From Flagellimonas_A sp039592695 (GTDB lineage: Bacteria > Bacteroidota > Bacteroidia > Flavobacteriales > Flavobacteriaceae), in contig NZ_JBBUTK010000001.1 of assembly GCF_039592695.1 (NCBI RefSeq), positions 310,001-374,000 on the forward strand: 64,000 bases of DNA, given 5' to 3'. Shown here piece by piece: positions 62,912-64,000 of this stretch. Positions within the stretch are counted from its first letter, which is position 1. Every line of letters starts with the position of its first letter. The position numbers were made by a program, and so were the translations under genes. Under the pieces are notes generated by a model. The model was not told the origin of the DNA, did no database searches, and saw nothing but the letters and a program-made list of their open reading frames with translations.

Positions 62912-64000
62912 TCAATTTTTTATTCCAGGTTGTAGTAGTTTGTAATTTGATGTTTCTTTTTGCGTCGCTACTGTTTTCTTTACGTCTTGCAAGAGTTTCT
63001 TGGCGTCGTAAATGATACCATCTTTGATGGTGTATTTGACGCCACCAACACGCACCACTTCATTGTCTTCGGTCAATTTGATAGCTCCAGTGCCATAGAG
63101 CACTTTCAGGTTTTTTAAGGGATTTTCTTCCAAGACGACAAAATCGGCCAATTTGCCGACGGCGACGGTGCCAATCTTATCATCCATACCAAGGGCTTCT
63201 GCACCGTTCAGGGTTGCAGCTCGAATGATTTCCAAAGGATGAAAACCCGCTTCACGCAACAATTCCATCTCACGTATGTAGGCGAAGCCATACAATTGAA
63301 AGATAAAACCAGAATCTGAACCTGTCGTGACTCGACCGCCCCGGTTCTTGTATTCGTTCACGAAGGCCATCCATAATTTGTAGTTGTTGCGCCAGGCCAC
63401 TTCTTGTTCGGTGCCCCAATCATGCCAGTACGAGCCATGGCTGATTTTACTGGGTTGGTAGAATTCCCATAAAGATGGCAGTGTGTATTCTTCATGCCAT
63501 TCGGCACGGCGTGCACGGTGGAGGTCGCGACTGGCCTCATAAATATTGAAGGTTGGATCTAGCGTGAAATCTAAGGCGATGAGTTCATCCATGACCTTAT
63601 TCCAGTGTTCAGAATAGGGTTTTGCCGCCTGTTGCCATAGTTTTCCTGCTTCCTCAAAGCGGTGCTGCTCGTTCTGGTAGTTATAGTCCAGTGGATAATA
63701 TTGTACCGTGCGGTCTTCAAACAAGGCTTCGGGCAGGCCGTACCAATGTTCCATACTGGTCAATCCCGCTCGAGCGGAATGAAGTACGTTCCATCGGGCA
63801 ACATCCATTTGGGCGTGGTGCATGGCGGAGCGTAATCCCAATTTTTTGTTTTCGTCCAATGCTGCAGCCATGATTTCTGGCGGTGCCCCAAAAAATTTGA
63901 TGCCGTCGGCACCTTTTTTGGCATTGTTGCGCACCCATTCCCTTGCCATTTCAGGAGTACTGATGGGCTGGTCACTACCTTGGCCAAAACCCGTATACGC
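62912..64000 (-). CDS. Amidohydrolase family protein, 3' part (runs off the window)
   Basis: The frame stays open to the right edge (upstream codons give AYTGFGQGSDQPISTPEMAR), so the 5' end and the HxH metal motif lie outside. About 362 residues are visible. GADGIKFFGAPP and LGLRSAMHHAQMDV carry the metal Lys and His regions, and RVTTGSDSGFIFQLYGF has the metal Asp, with the C-terminal beta-sandwich from VGKLADFVVLEENPLKNL. Related to the catalytic domain of the TolB fusion at 38745 but with the normal GSD motif. Substrate unknown. Confidence 0.88.
   Translation of the reverse strand, partial: AYTGFGQGSDQPISTPEMAREWVRNNAKKGADGIKFFGAPPEIMAAALDENKKLGLRSAMHHAQMDVARWNVLHSARAGLTSMEHWYGLPEALFEDRTVQYYPLDYNYQNEQHRFEEAGKLWQQAAKPYSEHWNKVMDELIALDFTLDPTFNIYEASRDLHRARRAEWHEEYTLPSLWEFYQPSKISHGSYWHDWGTEQEVAWRNNYKLWMAFVNEYKNRGGRVTTGSDSGFIFQLYGFAYIREMELLREAGFHPLEIIRAATLNGAEALGMDDKIGTVAVGKLADFVVLEENPLKNLKVLYGTGAIKLTEDNEVVRVGGVKYTIKDGIIYDAKKLLQDVKKTVATQKETSNYKLLQPGIKN

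Noticed and set aside
62902..63015. 37-codon ORF for a hydrophobic peptide after paralogue 2, in the same position as the 36-residue ORF after paralogue 1
   Set aside because: 104 of its 114 bases are antisense to the well-supported amidohydrolase 3' end, and hydrophobicity can arise from complementing Lys/Glu codons; similarity in position alone is too little.

Overview
The window is chromosomal DNA from a member of the Bacteroidota, most likely a marine Flavobacteriaceae. The signs are promoters with the Bacteroidota -7 motif TAnnTTTG, a gliding/T9SS type B sorting protein, Bacteroidota lipoproteins with acidic residues after the lipid cysteine, MeaB, menaquinone-era respiratory genes (CtaA), and several families confined mainly to flavobacteria (DUF4856, DUF5606, DUF6686). 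Genus cannot be settled from sequence alone. Coding density is high. I see no tRNA, rRNA, CRISPR array, phage or intact insertion sequence. Several genes fit best with TTG or GTG starts.

Layout. 1-1789: tail of pyrD, a LysE-type exporter and HMG-CoA lyase. 1835-9162: the most distinctive region, a probable metal/iron-responsive cluster. It has a DUF4856 lipoprotein, an imelysin lipoprotein, an HTTM protein that keeps the landmark residues of vitamin K-dependent gamma-carboxylase, a FecA-like TonB-dependent receptor, a duplicated four-cysteine mini-protein and a DUF6686 protein. Near-identical 9-5-9 palindromes lie at both ends (two at 1835-1918, one at 9140-9162) and overlap promoters. 9262-18483: housekeeping (guaB, thioredoxin-like, lysA, LON-domain protein, sucC, TerB-like, DUF2254, Hsp20). 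18672-25764: M20 peptidase, uvrB, T9SS protein and an ABC transporter pair. 25853-31799: an orphan with kinase-like motifs, NdpA-type nucleoid protein, PRiA4-type protein, ctaA, CCA-adding enzyme and tsaC.

31807-36214: surface-glycan genes (three GT2-like enzymes, a SAM-methyltransferase-like membrane protein, a GT9 heptosyltransferase-type enzyme), with 3' ends of convergent genes overlapping. 36224-38624: dapD, ruvX, def, DUF5606. 38745-42140: a large TolB-propeller/amidohydrolase fusion. 42265-48707: a minus-strand carbohydrate-degrading run (GH3, DUF2200, alpha/beta hydrolase, SGNH hydrolase, GH20, small lipoprotein). 48865-56412: mazG, then a tightly packed MATE / 75-aa protein / PAP2 phosphatase / GT39 operon facing a GT2 + flippase-like pair. 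Together these have the parts of a polyprenyl-phosphate-sugar pathway. meaB follows. 56533-59632: Ohr, then an overlapping ECF sigma / putative anti-sigma / DUF4097-like triad. 59673-64000: msrA, UPF0173 hydrolase, M23 peptidase, a tandemly duplicated pair of small secreted proteins, and the 3' part of a second amidohydrolase that runs off the window.

Intergenic DNA carries several dispersed repeat families: an ACTGAGCGCAGTCGAAG-type element in three places, a ~65-bp element in two places, heptamer microsatellites on both sides of the NdpA-like gene, and GC-rich inverted repeats.
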